5,429 nt of DNA from an uncultured Leptolyngbya sp. (GCA_937899365.1 CALBPH010000706.1:1-5429), one strand, 5' to 3'. Shown: positions 1 to 5,429, numbered from the stretch's first letter. Numbers and translations: made by a program. Notes: a model not told the origin generated them from the letters alone.

Positions 1-1410
1 CGCCAAAATCACCGTGCTGCCAATGGTGCCAATAAACTCTCCGGTTCCCCCCGGAGACGTAGCAATGGGTACAAATGCCAGCACCGTAGTTAATGTAGAG
101 GCTAGCAGCGGCACCGCTAAGTGCCTCACCGTTTCCCCCACAGCCTGAGCCGGGTGACGGCCACTTTGCAGGTGTACCCGCACCTCATCCACCACCACAA
201 TGGCGTTATCAATCAGCAGTCCCAACGCAATAATCAGTCCCGTCACAGACATCTGATGCAATGGAATCCCCAACACATTCATGCTGCCAAATACCATCAG
301 GGTGGAGAGCGGTAGCGCCACTCCCACAATCAGGGCCGAGCGCCATCCCAGGACGACTAGCGAGATCCCAATGACTAAAACAGAACTGAGTAAGAGATTG
401 CCAATTACCCCGTTTAGGCGCTGTTGTACATATCGACTCTGGTCTAGCACAACCCTAAGGTCTAAACCATCTGATAAATCAGCTTTGAAGTCTGTGAGCA
501 CGTCCCTTGCCCGCTGTGCCCATTGATCCACACGGTAGTCAGATTCCACCGTCGCTGCCACCACCACCGCTTGCTTTCCTGTCACCAGCGCCAGGTCAGA
601 AACCGGCGTTTGCACCCCCTTTGAAACGTTGGCAATATCCCCTAGCTGGGCAATCTGTCCAGCGGCCCCCACCCGAATCGGAATCGCCCGAATCCGGTCC
701 AACGAGTCCAGGGCACTGTCCAGCTCAAATAACAGCTCCGTAGAGCTACCCTGTAGTTCTCCCGTAGAAACCTTGGCATCGCTAGCCGCAATTTGTTGCG
801 ACAACCCCTGGGCGCTAATGCCTAATGCCAGTAAGTTAGCCTGACTAATTGCCACTTGAATCTCTTCATCTGGCTCCCCAAACAGTTCCACACTATCGGT
901 CCCAGGCAAGTTACGCAGCTCAGCTTCTAGCCCCTCGGCCACCCGCCGCAGGATGGGATAATTCACCGGTTCATCCAGCTCCCACGTTAGCCCCACAATC
1001 ATGGCACTGGCCTTCACTTCTGAATCTTCATACTCCGGTCGACTAGCCTCAGGGGGCAGCTCAGGAATGACGTCGTCTATCTGGCTACGCACCCTTGCCC
1101 ACACAGGTTCAACGTTGGGAACGGTCTCTTTTAGCTCTACGGTAACGACTGAAATACCAGGGCTCGAAGATGAACGAATCTCCTCAACCTCTTCGATGTC
1201 AGAAAGCTCCTCTTCAATCTTGTCGGTGACCAGAGATTCCACCCGCTCAGCGCTGGCCCCTGGAAAAATTGTCGTGACCGTTGAGACTCGTTGCACAATC
1301 TCAGGATCTTCTTACCTGGGTAATGACAAAAAGGCAGAAAATCCCCAAACCACCACTAGGGTCAGGGTTAAAAAAAGCAGCTGTCGGTTACGAAAGAAGA
1401 GATTAAACAT
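1..1410 (-). pseudogene. RND-family efflux permease (AcrB/HAE-like), N-terminal 470 codons, interrupted by an in-frame TAA at codon 33
   Basis: RND permeases are inner-membrane proton antiporters that pump drugs or other compounds through a fusion protein and an outer-membrane channel. From the ATG at 1408-1410, codons 10-30 encode the first membrane helix, ending in Leu-Pro-Arg. Codon 33 is TAA (1312-1314). The same frame then runs open for 437 codons to the window edge, beginning EDPEIVQRV, which continues the family's usual LPRxEDPE junction. A periplasmic porter region follows, then helices at about 335-355, 360-378 and 385-408, and the start of helices 5-6. Helix 4 reads GLLIDNAIVVVDE; D401 and N402 match AcrB D407 and D408 of the proton relay. 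A full protein is about 1,000-1,050 residues, so roughly the last 570 lie outside. The start lies 50 bp after the fusion-protein stop, so the two are probably co-transcribed. No Shine-Dalgarno precedes the ATG. Restart at GTG codon 39 (1294-1296) or ATG codon 137 (1000-1002) would lose helix 1. Family assignment is sure; whether the gene is dead is not. Confidence 0.85.
1312..1314 (-). other. Premature in-frame stop (TAA) in the RND permease frame
   Basis: The minus-strand codon is TAA between CCC-AGG (Pro-Arg) and GAA-GAT-CCT (Glu-Asp-Pro). A single G-to-A change on the plus strand at 1314, equal to CAA-to-TAA on the coding strand, would explain it. The residue at this place in relatives is often Gln, from knowledge of the family rather than from an alignment made here. 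Frame and family similarity are the same on both sides, so this is a point nonsense change and not an indel. Confidence 0.9.
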
Positions 1411-1433
1411 GGTGATAAAAGGAGGCGCTCTTA

Positions 1434-1478
1434 GGTCTGCATAAGCCAGGTTTGCACAAGCTAGTTCTGTACAAGCTG
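1434..1478 (-). repeat. Three degenerate 15-bp tandem repeats across the fusion-protein stop codon
   Basis: On the plus strand the units are GGTCTGCATAAGCCA (1434-1448), GGTTTGCACAAGCTA (1449-1463) and GTTCTGTACAAGCTG (1464-1478). Neighbouring units match at 12/15 and 11/15 positions. The period is a multiple of three, so the repeat stays in the coding frame of the fusion protein. The last codons give QLVQN, then the stop TAG (from the middle unit), then LVQTW and LMQT before TAA at 1431-1433. The first base triplet of the units on the coding strand is CAG, TAG and TGG, so the stop sits at an equivalent repeat position. The array suggests small in-frame duplications at the 3' end of the gene. 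Confidence 0.65.
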
Positions 1479-2738
1479 ACCCGGCACCAGTCGATGGGTG
1501 CCGCTGGTAATCACCTGTTCCCCTGGTTGCAAAAGCCCCCTAACAAAGACCCGATCTGCTTCGGTGTACAGGACTTCCACATCCCGTCGAGCGACTTCAA
1601 AAACATTGTCTGTGGCGCTATCCTCTGGTGGGTTTAGCACGTAGGCTGACCACAGACCGCGTTCTCCCGCAGCGAGGGCACTGGTGGGTACCCAGTAGCC
1701 GGTTTCACGTTGTTGGTCTTGCAGTATCACTCGAGCGGTTTCACCCAGGGTGGGTTGCCCGTCTGGAGACAGGGTGACAACTACAGTAACCGTCTGACTG
1801 GCGTCATCTAACTCAGGTAGCAAGGCCGTTACCCGCCCCTCAAACGACTGTCCGTTGACGTCCACTATCTGCCGGCTGCCGTTAGTAATGCCACAGTCCA
1901 TTTGACTGGGGACACCGATGCGAGCCTCGAGGGCAGTCCCCTCCACCAGGCGCATGATCGACTGCCCTGGGCTAACGACAACACCTTCATCTACAAAGCG
2001 TAGAGAGACTTGTCCATTAAAGGGCGCATAGATGACGCTTTTAGAAAGCGAAACATCCAGATTTCGCAGGCTCGCTTCAATCTGGTCAACCTGGGCATCC
2101 TGGGCGCTGACTTGCTCCACGCGGGTGCCTGCCTTTAGCTCATCTAGCTGACTTTGAGCCTGACTGAGACGACTGTCCAACGCATCGGCACTAAAGGCGG
2201 CTTCGTCTCGTTCTTCTAGGGAAATTGCCCCTTGGGCATACAAATTTTCGCGACGTTCCTGCTGGAGACGGGCCAGATCAAGCTGTGCTTGGAGATCCTC
2301 TACGGCAGAAATGTCCTCTTGTCGAGGTCCCTGTTGTAATTCTTGAAACCGGGCCTGAGCCTGACGCCGTTGGGCTTCAAGCTGCTGTCGTTGGGCTTGC
2401 AGGCTGCGGATATCTAACCGGGCTAGAGGAGCCCCTGCTAAAACGCTATCGCCTTCATCTACCAGGACATCCACCAGGGTGCCTGCTTGTTCAAACCCCA
2501 GGTCGCTGCTGCGTCGGGCGACAATTTCCCCTGTGTAGGTGCGCTCTACCGGGTACTCGTTGATGCGTTCTAGCACTTGGGTTTCGACCGGCAGGGGGGC
2601 GCTTACGTCCTCAGCCACAGCCGAGTCAGCTCGAAAACGCCCCAGCCACAAAACCGGTGCGACTAGGGCTATTAGCCATAACCATTGCCAGTTAATGTGC
2701 CGGTTGTTTCCAGTGGCATCAGACAGTTGTGAAACCAT
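1461..2738 (-). CDS. RND efflux membrane fusion protein (HlyD/AcrA-type periplasmic adaptor)
   Basis: This is the periplasmic adaptor that links an RND permease to an outer-membrane channel. The 425-residue protein fits the family in length. Residues 17-34 form one hydrophobic N-terminal segment with no lipobox cysteine, so it is probably an uncleaved anchor. The first half of the lipoyl-like domain is at about 67-109 (AGTLVDVLVDEGDSV), a long Gln/Glu/Ala/Arg-rich coiled-coil hairpin spans about 112-232, and the second lipoyl half is at about 235-266 (APFNGQV, then EGVVVSPGQSIMRLVEG). The beta-barrel (about 268-340) and membrane-proximal domain (about 345-425, ending GTHRLVPGQLVQN) complete the usual order. 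The ATG at 2736-2738 is preceded only by a weak GAG, not a clear Shine-Dalgarno. It is the first gene of the leftward operon, followed after 50 bp by the permease, and is divergent from the PadR gene, which probably controls it through the palindromes at 2775-2827. Substrate cannot be inferred. Family is certain; no particular gene name is justified. Confidence 0.93.
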   Translation of the reverse strand: MVSQLSDATGNNRHINWQWLWLIALVAPVLWLGRFRADSAVAEDVSAPLPVETQVLERINEYPVERTYTGEIVARRSSDLGFEQAGTLVDVLVDEGDSVLAGAPLARLDIRSLQAQRQQLEAQRRQAQARFQELQQGPRQEDISAVEDLQAQLDLARLQQERRENLYAQGAISLEERDEAAFSADALDSRLSQAQSQLDELKAGTRVEQVSAQDAQVDQIEASLRNLDVSLSKSVIYAPFNGQVSLRFVDEGVVVSPGQSIMRLVEGTALEARIGVPSQMDCGITNGSRQIVDVNGQSFEGRVTALLPELDDASQTVTVVVTLSPDGQPTLGETARVILQDQQRETGYWVPTSALAAGERGLWSAYVLNPPEDSATDNVFEVARRDVEVLYTEADRVFVRGLLQPGEQVITSGTHRLVPGQLVQN

Positions 2739-2774
2739 GGCTCAGTATCCAAATAGTTGATAAACAATCAGTTG

Positions 2775-2794
2775 GTATTCAACTTGTTGCTTAT
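2775..2794. promoter_or_regulatory. Probable PadR operator 2 (CAACTTGTTG core)
   Basis: The core CAAC-TT-GTTG (2780-2789) is an inverted repeat. The 20-bp block GTATTCAACTTGTTGCTTAT matches operator 1 at 15 of 20 positions, and the two centres are 33 bp apart, about three helical turns. It covers the likely -35 of the padR promoter and the first transcribed bases of the efflux operon. PadR proteins bind dyad-symmetric sites as dimers; assigning this site to the neighbouring PadR is inference from position and repetition. Confidence 0.55.
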
Positions 2795-2812
2795 AGTGAC
2801 CTAGCGTATACT
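2784..2812 (+). promoter_or_regulatory. Predicted sigma70-type promoter of the padR gene
   Basis: A -10 hexamer TATACT (2807-2812, 5/6 to consensus) lies 17 bp after a weak -35 TTGTTG (2784-2789, 3/6). Transcription would start near 2819, giving a leader of about 50 nt before the ATG at 2870. The -10 and start overlap operator 1 and the -35 lies in operator 2, which fits autorepression. Confidence 0.5.
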
Positions 2813-2832
2813 CAACATGTTGGATATGTCAA
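2805..2832 (-). promoter_or_regulatory. Predicted sigma70-type promoter of the efflux operon
   Basis: On the minus strand a perfect -35 TTGACA (2827-2832) is followed after 16 bp by TATACG (2805-2810, 4/6 to TATAAT). Transcription would start near 2798, about 60 nt before the fusion-protein ATG. The spacer between the hexamers is almost entirely filled by operator 1, so a bound regulator would block polymerase. The hexamers overlap the -10 of the opposing padR promoter, so the two promoters probably compete. Confidence 0.55.
2808..2827. promoter_or_regulatory. Probable PadR operator 1 (CAACATGTTG palindrome)
   Basis: ATACTCAACATGTTGGATAT is an imperfect 20-bp palindrome with 8 of 10 base pairs symmetric. 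It contains a perfect 10-bp core CAACATGTTG (2813-2822) and symmetric ATA/TAT ends. It sits in the spacer of the efflux promoter and on the -10/start of the padR promoter. Position in the divergent region next to a PadR gene makes it the best candidate operator in the window; binding is inferred. Confidence 0.62.
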
Positions 2833-2869
2833 CGAAAATTTAGCCTGTTTGTTTAGTCTTTGATTTCCT

Positions 2870-3427
2870 ATGGCCCTAGCCCACACCATCCTGGCGTTGT
2901 TAGCTCAGCAGCCCGATAGCGGATACGACATCAGTAAGCGCTTTGACGAAGGACTAAGCTGCTATTGGAAAGCCACTCAGCAGCAGGTATATCGGGAGCT
3001 ATCAAAAATGGTGTCCCAGGGCTGGGTCAATTTTGAGAAGGTGCCCCAGGAGGGTAAGCCGGACAAAAAGATTTACAGCATTACCGAACTGGGGTGGTCA
3101 GAGCTCATCCGCTGGTATGCCGAGCCCACGGAGCGCACCCAAATCCGAGAAGATTTGCTGGTGAAGGTGATGATTGGCTACAAGATGCCCCGTGAGATGT
3201 TGCTGAAAGAATTACATCACCGTCAGACGCTACATCAGGCTCAGTTGGATAAGTACCAAGCAATGGAGGAGATGTGTATGGCCCATCCCGATCCTCCGGT
3301 AGAGCTGCAGTTTAAGTACCTCACCCTCAAGCGGGGGATTGCCTATGAAACTAGCTGGCTGCAGTGGTGTGCCGATGTGCTGATATTTCTTGAGCAATAC
3401 GACGCCAAGCAAAAGGCTGGATTGTAG
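2870..3427 (+). CDS. PadR-family transcriptional regulator, likely repressor of the divergent RND efflux operon
   Basis: PadR proteins are dimeric winged-helix repressors, many of which control divergently encoded efflux pumps or detoxification genes and are released by small ligands. The 185-residue product has the typical N-terminal PadR domain at about 1-85: MALAHTILALLAQQPDSGYDISKRFDEGL, then the recognition region YWKATQQQVYRELSKM and a wing with the charged stretch EGKPDKKIYSIT. The C-terminal half (about 90-178) is the helical dimerisation region of the Vir_act_alpha_C type, with a coiled-coil-like run LLKELHHRQTLHQAQLDKYQAM. The ATG at 2870-2872 is the first start after an in-frame TGA at 2861-2863 and has no Shine-Dalgarno. 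The gene is divergent from the fusion-protein gene with 131 bp between them, holding two palindromes and overlapping promoters, so autorepression plus efflux control is likely. The inducer is unknown. Confidence 0.92.
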   Translation: MALAHTILALLAQQPDSGYDISKRFDEGLSCYWKATQQQVYRELSKMVSQGWVNFEKVPQEGKPDKKIYSITELGWSELIRWYAEPTERTQIREDLLVKVMIGYKMPREMLLKELHHRQTLHQAQLDKYQAMEEMCMAHPDPPVELQFKYLTLKRGIAYETSWLQWCADVLIFLEQYDAKQKAGL

Positions 3428-3706
3428 GGAGATGCGATCGCACAGCCGTTGTTATGTTTCTTTACTCACTATTGGTGAGCATCAAGAGTTTAATTATTCC
3501 TCAAGAATCCTTAACCACCAGACATTTACAACCGCTGTACTGCCTGATTTAGGCATCTATATTCTGAGTGTAATGAAACAAATTGAAATAAATTGAGTAA
3601 ATATACTTATCAGTTTATTTGTTTAGCTACGACCTATTACTACTATTACTGGTGACTGAAGGGCTCTATGTTAGCCTGCTTGTCCATTTATAAAAGTCAA
3701 TGAAAA
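3428..3706. other. Gene-free intergenic region between padR and the linker gene
   Basis: These 279 bases are AT-rich from about 3470 on and hold no convincing gene. They contain one GCGATCGC octamer, a short weak inverted repeat TGCCT-gattt-AGGCA (3541-3555), and a TATACT (3602-3607) that could be a -10 box for the linker gene but has no good -35 at 16-18 bp. If used, that box would give a leader of roughly 90 nt. TTAGCCTGCTTGT (3671-3683) resembles a sequence in the padR leader. No clear terminator for padR is seen. Confidence 0.5.
3434..3441. repeat. HIP1-core octamer GCGATCGC
   Basis: GCGATCGC is the core of the highly iterated palindrome found in many cyanobacterial genomes. It occurs here 7 bp after the padR stop and is the only exact copy seen in the window. 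It supports a cyanobacterial origin but says nothing about local function. Confidence 0.8.
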
Positions 3707-4426
3707 ATGCAAACACTTGCCAATAATAATCAGGTCATTCCCGTATCCAGTAATGGTGGCCTACGTTTAGAAAATGGTGATGCCAGCGGCATTAAGACGT
3801 TTTCTACGATGGATAAGGCAGACTGTCTCCAGGCGGTTTATCGTCGTCTTTTCAAAGACAATCGCAACATTGATTTTCATCATAATGAGTCTCTAGATTC
3901 CTCCTATCTCAATGGTGAGATTACGACCCAAGAACTGGTACGCGAGCTGTTGTGCTCTGACATGTTTGTCAACTACATTCTGTCTACCAACAGCAACTAT
4001 CGCTTTGTTCAGCTTTGTTTTGAGCGTGTGCTAGGTCGTCCTGCTATCCAGGCAGAAGTCTTTAAGTGGAGTTCCTTGCTGGCGTCAGAAGGCATTCGTT
4101 CCTTTGCAGAAAAACTCACTGGTTCTGAGGAGTACGTGGCTGCATTTGGTCCCTATCAGGTGCCTATCCGCCGTTCCCTCAAGCTATCTCCCAGCGACCA
4201 GGATCTTCCTGCCCTGCCTAAAGAGCTCAGCATCAAGCGCTATCAGGGTGAAGGTAACGAAACCCAGTTTAACTATATTGGGGCTGCTAACCCGCTGTGG
4301 GAAGGTAATATGCCTCCCGCCCTTATTCGTAAGATCGGCGCTGTTATTGCAGTTGCCGGTGTGATTGAAGTGACTCGTATTGTGCTGACGGTTGCTCTAG
4401 GGGCCATTACGGCTGGCCACATGTAA
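3707..4426 (+). CDS. Phycobilisome linker-domain protein, CpcG/CpcL-like, with C-terminal hydrophobic segment
   Basis: Phycobilisome rod-core linkers hold phycocyanin rods together and attach them to the core or, in the CpcL (CpcG2) type, to thylakoid membrane and photosystem I. The 239-residue product has one linker domain at about 35-160. Recognisable blocks are LQAVYRRLF, NGEITTQELVRELLCSDMF, NYRFVQLCFERVLGR, and SEEYVAAFGPYQVPIRRSLK, the last resembling the VPxxRR end typical of CpcG. A polar linker (about 160-205) then leads to a hydrophobic tail at 210-237 (IGAVIAVAGVI-EVTR-IVLTVALGAITAG) that could cross or dock on the membrane, as in CpcL. E221 and R224 lie inside it. The N-terminal 30 residues, polar and Asn/Gly-rich, do not match the CpcG start that I know. 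The ATG at 3707 has no Shine-Dalgarno. The gene stands alone, with no phycobiliprotein gene in the window, and ends at the palindrome 4457-4494. The linker domain is clear; CpcL function is inferred from layout, so no symbol is given. Confidence 0.85.
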   Translation: MQTLANNNQVIPVSSNGGLRLENGDASGIKTFSTMDKADCLQAVYRRLFKDNRNIDFHHNESLDSSYLNGEITTQELVRELLCSDMFVNYILSTNSNYRFVQLCFERVLGRPAIQAEVFKWSSLLASEGIRSFAEKLTGSEEYVAAFGPYQVPIRRSLKLSPSDQDLPALPKELSIKRYQGEGNETQFNYIGAANPLWEGNMPPALIRKIGAVIAVAGVIEVTRIVLTVALGAITAGHM

Positions 4427-4456
4427 TCATAGGCCCTCGCTAGATTTGACCTTAAT

Positions 4457-4494
4457 CAAAACCGCCGCCGGTAACGTTACCGGCGGCGGTTTTG
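4457..4494. terminator. Bidirectional intrinsic terminator (perfect 38-bp palindrome) between convergent genes
   Basis: The sequence from CAAAACCGCCGCCGGTAAC (4457-4475) is followed at once by its exact reverse complement (4476-4494). The GC-rich stem CCGCCGCCGGTAAC is preceded by AAAA and followed by TTTT, so either strand's RNA gives a very stable hairpin plus four U. It starts 30 bp after the linker stop and lies 29 bp beyond the stop of the convergent flotillin-like gene, so it can end both transcripts. The U tract is short, but the stem is unusually strong. Confidence 0.85.
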
Positions 4495-4523
4495 GTGCTC
4501 GATTGTGACCCAAATCCTAGGCG

Positions 4524-5429
4524 TTATTTATCTGGGGTTCTCCAATCTCCGTCCGGTAATTGCTGAGAATTACCATTAGTCAAATTGTTGACTACGTTGG
4601 CAATGTCAAGACCGGTGGTCTGTTTGAGCTGTTCCATGACGGCAATCGCCTGCTTGGCCGTTCCCCCCGTTTGCCCATCGATCACAGTGACATTCTGCAC
4701 ATTCACCTCAGGGACCGTTGCACTCAGGGTCTTAAGCAGTGTTTCCAGCTTTTGTAGCAAGAAAATATCACGGGCGTTGTCACCGGCGGCCCGCCAAGAC
4801 TCAGCCAGCTGTTTAGTACCTTCGGCCTGGGCCTTACCATCTTCGACAATTTGGGCCGCATCACCCTTAGCCGCTTCAATCGACCGCTTGCATTCAGCCT
4901 CAGCAGGGGCAATCACATCTGCCTTTAACTGCTCCGTGATCTGTTTGATGCGCTCCTGCTGAACAGGAATATCTGACTGAAACCGCACCAGTTCAGAGGC
5001 AATCTCAGCCTCTACCTCAGCAACAACGGCTCCACGCTTAGTGAGGGCATCTTGGATCCGCCGCTCAGCTTCTGCCTCGGCAATGCCAGTGTCACGGTCA
5101 ATGCGACGGACGGCGGTAATCTTTTCGTTCTCAGCCGTTTGGATCGCTGAAGCAGCCTGGGCTTTGGCTTCAGCAATGCGGGCATCTCGCTGGAGCTGGG
5201 CCTGCTGTTTACGACCGATGGAGTCCAGGTAACGCACGTTGTCAGAAATGTTTTGAATCTGTAGGGTATCAAGCACTAAACCGAGCTTTTCCAGATCCTC
5301 TTCAGCCTCATCCAAGAGGCTTTTAGCAAAGGCGATTTTATCTTCGTTCACCTGTTCCGGCGTCAGACTGGCGAGAACACCTCGAAGATTCCCTTCGAGA
5401 GTCTCTTTGGCAATCTTTTCAATCTCTTT
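4524..5429 (-). CDS. Flotillin-like SPFH/band 7 protein, C-terminal 301 residues (5' end outside window)
   Basis: Flotillins are membrane-anchored scaffolds that oligomerise and organise ordered membrane domains. The frame is open to the right edge and begins KEIEKIAKETLEGNLRGVL, so the GTG at 5349-5351 is internal and not a start. Visible residues 1-65 (ETLEGNLRGVLASLTPEQVNEDK, then LEKLGLVLDTLQIQNI) are the end of the SPFH domain. Residues from about 70 to 210 are a long charged coiled coil rich in Ala/Glu/Lys/Arg with Glu-Ala repeats (GIAEAEAERRIQDALTKRG, VVAEVEAEIASEL), the hallmark flotillin domain. The rest (about 210-301) has the helical oligomerisation region (AGDNARDIFLLQKLETLLKTL), then PEVNVQNVTVIDG and a polar end. 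The N-terminal membrane hairpin and most of the SPFH domain should lie beyond 5429. It converges on the linker gene and shares the terminator at 4457-4494. Operon partners and promoter are not visible. Confidence 0.9.
   Translation of the reverse strand, partial: KEIEKIAKETLEGNLRGVLASLTPEQVNEDKIAFAKSLLDEAEEDLEKLGLVLDTLQIQNISDNVRYLDSIGRKQQAQLQRDARIAEAKAQAASAIQTAENEKITAVRRIDRDTGIAEAEAERRIQDALTKRGAVVAEVEAEIASELVRFQSDIPVQQERIKQITEQLKADVIAPAEAECKRSIEAAKGDAAQIVEDGKAQAEGTKQLAESWRAAGDNARDIFLLQKLETLLKTLSATVPEVNVQNVTVIDGQTGGTAKQAIAVMEQLKQTTGLDIANVVNNLTNGNSQQLPDGDWRTPDK

Noticed and set aside
1416..1424. AGGAGG-like sequence (aaggaggcg) near the permease start
   Set aside because: It is on the plus strand; in the permease mRNA it reads CGCCTCCTT, which is the same sense as the 16S anti-Shine-Dalgarno and cannot pair with it.
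1001..1444. 147-codon plus-strand open frame
   Set aside because: It lies opposite the RND permease, whose frame shows clear family sequence; the product is low-complexity Ser/Thr-rich and is a shadow.
1312..1463. Stop-codon reassignment or suppression (TAA at 1312 and TAG at 1461)
   Set aside because: TAA and TAG end the other genes in the window at plausible family lengths, so a general recoding is not supported; one nonsense change is the simpler reading.
3541..3555. TGCCT-gattt-AGGCA inverted repeat as a padR terminator
   Set aside because: The stem is only 5 bp, lies over 110 bp after the padR stop, and no T run follows.
3390..3596. 68-codon plus-strand open frame overlapping the padR 3' end
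   Set aside because: It starts inside padR, runs into AT-rich intergenic sequence, has no recognisable motif and no ribosome binding site.
3689..3694. TATAAA as a -10 box for the linker gene
   Set aside because: It would leave a leader of only about 6 nt and has no -35-like hexamer at the right distance.
3700..3726. Eight-codon upstream frame (ATG at 3700) overlapping the linker start at 3707
   Set aside because: No Shine-Dalgarno, and a short out-of-frame ATG in AT-rich sequence is expected by chance; nothing in it supports a leader peptide.
5349..5351. GTG as the start of the flotillin-like gene
   Set aside because: The frame is open upstream to the window edge and the upstream residues continue the SPFH-domain sequence, so the GTG is an internal Val codon.

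Overview
The window most likely comes from a cyanobacterium. The main evidence is a phycobilisome linker-domain protein (3707-4426). A GCGATCGC octamer (3434-3441), the core of the cyanobacterial HIP1 repeat, and the absence of clear Shine-Dalgarno sequences before the visible starts also fit. Codon and base use look moderately balanced, so a Leptolyngbya/Synechococcus-like lineage is possible, but the genus cannot be told from this sequence.

Left half (1-3427): a PadR-controlled tripartite efflux locus. A PadR-family repressor gene (2870-3427, +) is divergent from a membrane fusion protein gene (1461-2738, -). Fifty bases downstream of the latter lies the start of an RND-family permease (1410 leftward, running off the window). 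The 131-bp divergent region holds two related 20-bp imperfect palindromes built on CAAC-N2-GTTG, 33 bp apart. They lie on overlapping, oppositely directed sigma70-type promoters, as expected for coupled repression of both transcription units. No outer-membrane channel gene is visible.

The permease reading frame is open over 470 codons except for one in-frame TAA at codon 33, just after the first membrane helix. It is therefore a recent nonsense mutation, a sequencing error, or a start-site puzzle. A degenerate triple 15-bp tandem repeat straddles the stop codon of the fusion-protein gene.

Right half (3428-5429): after a 279-bp AT-rich gene-free stretch comes a solitary gene for a CpcG/CpcL-like phycobilisome linker with a C-terminal hydrophobic segment, so probably membrane-tethered. 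It converges on the 3' end of a flotillin-like (SPFH/band 7) gene on the minus strand, whose N-terminal part is outside the window. A perfect 38-bp palindrome flanked by A4/T4 between the two is a good bidirectional intrinsic terminator.

The efflux locus and the linker/flotillin pair look functionally independent. Both right-hand proteins act at membranes, but a shared role is only a hypothesis.
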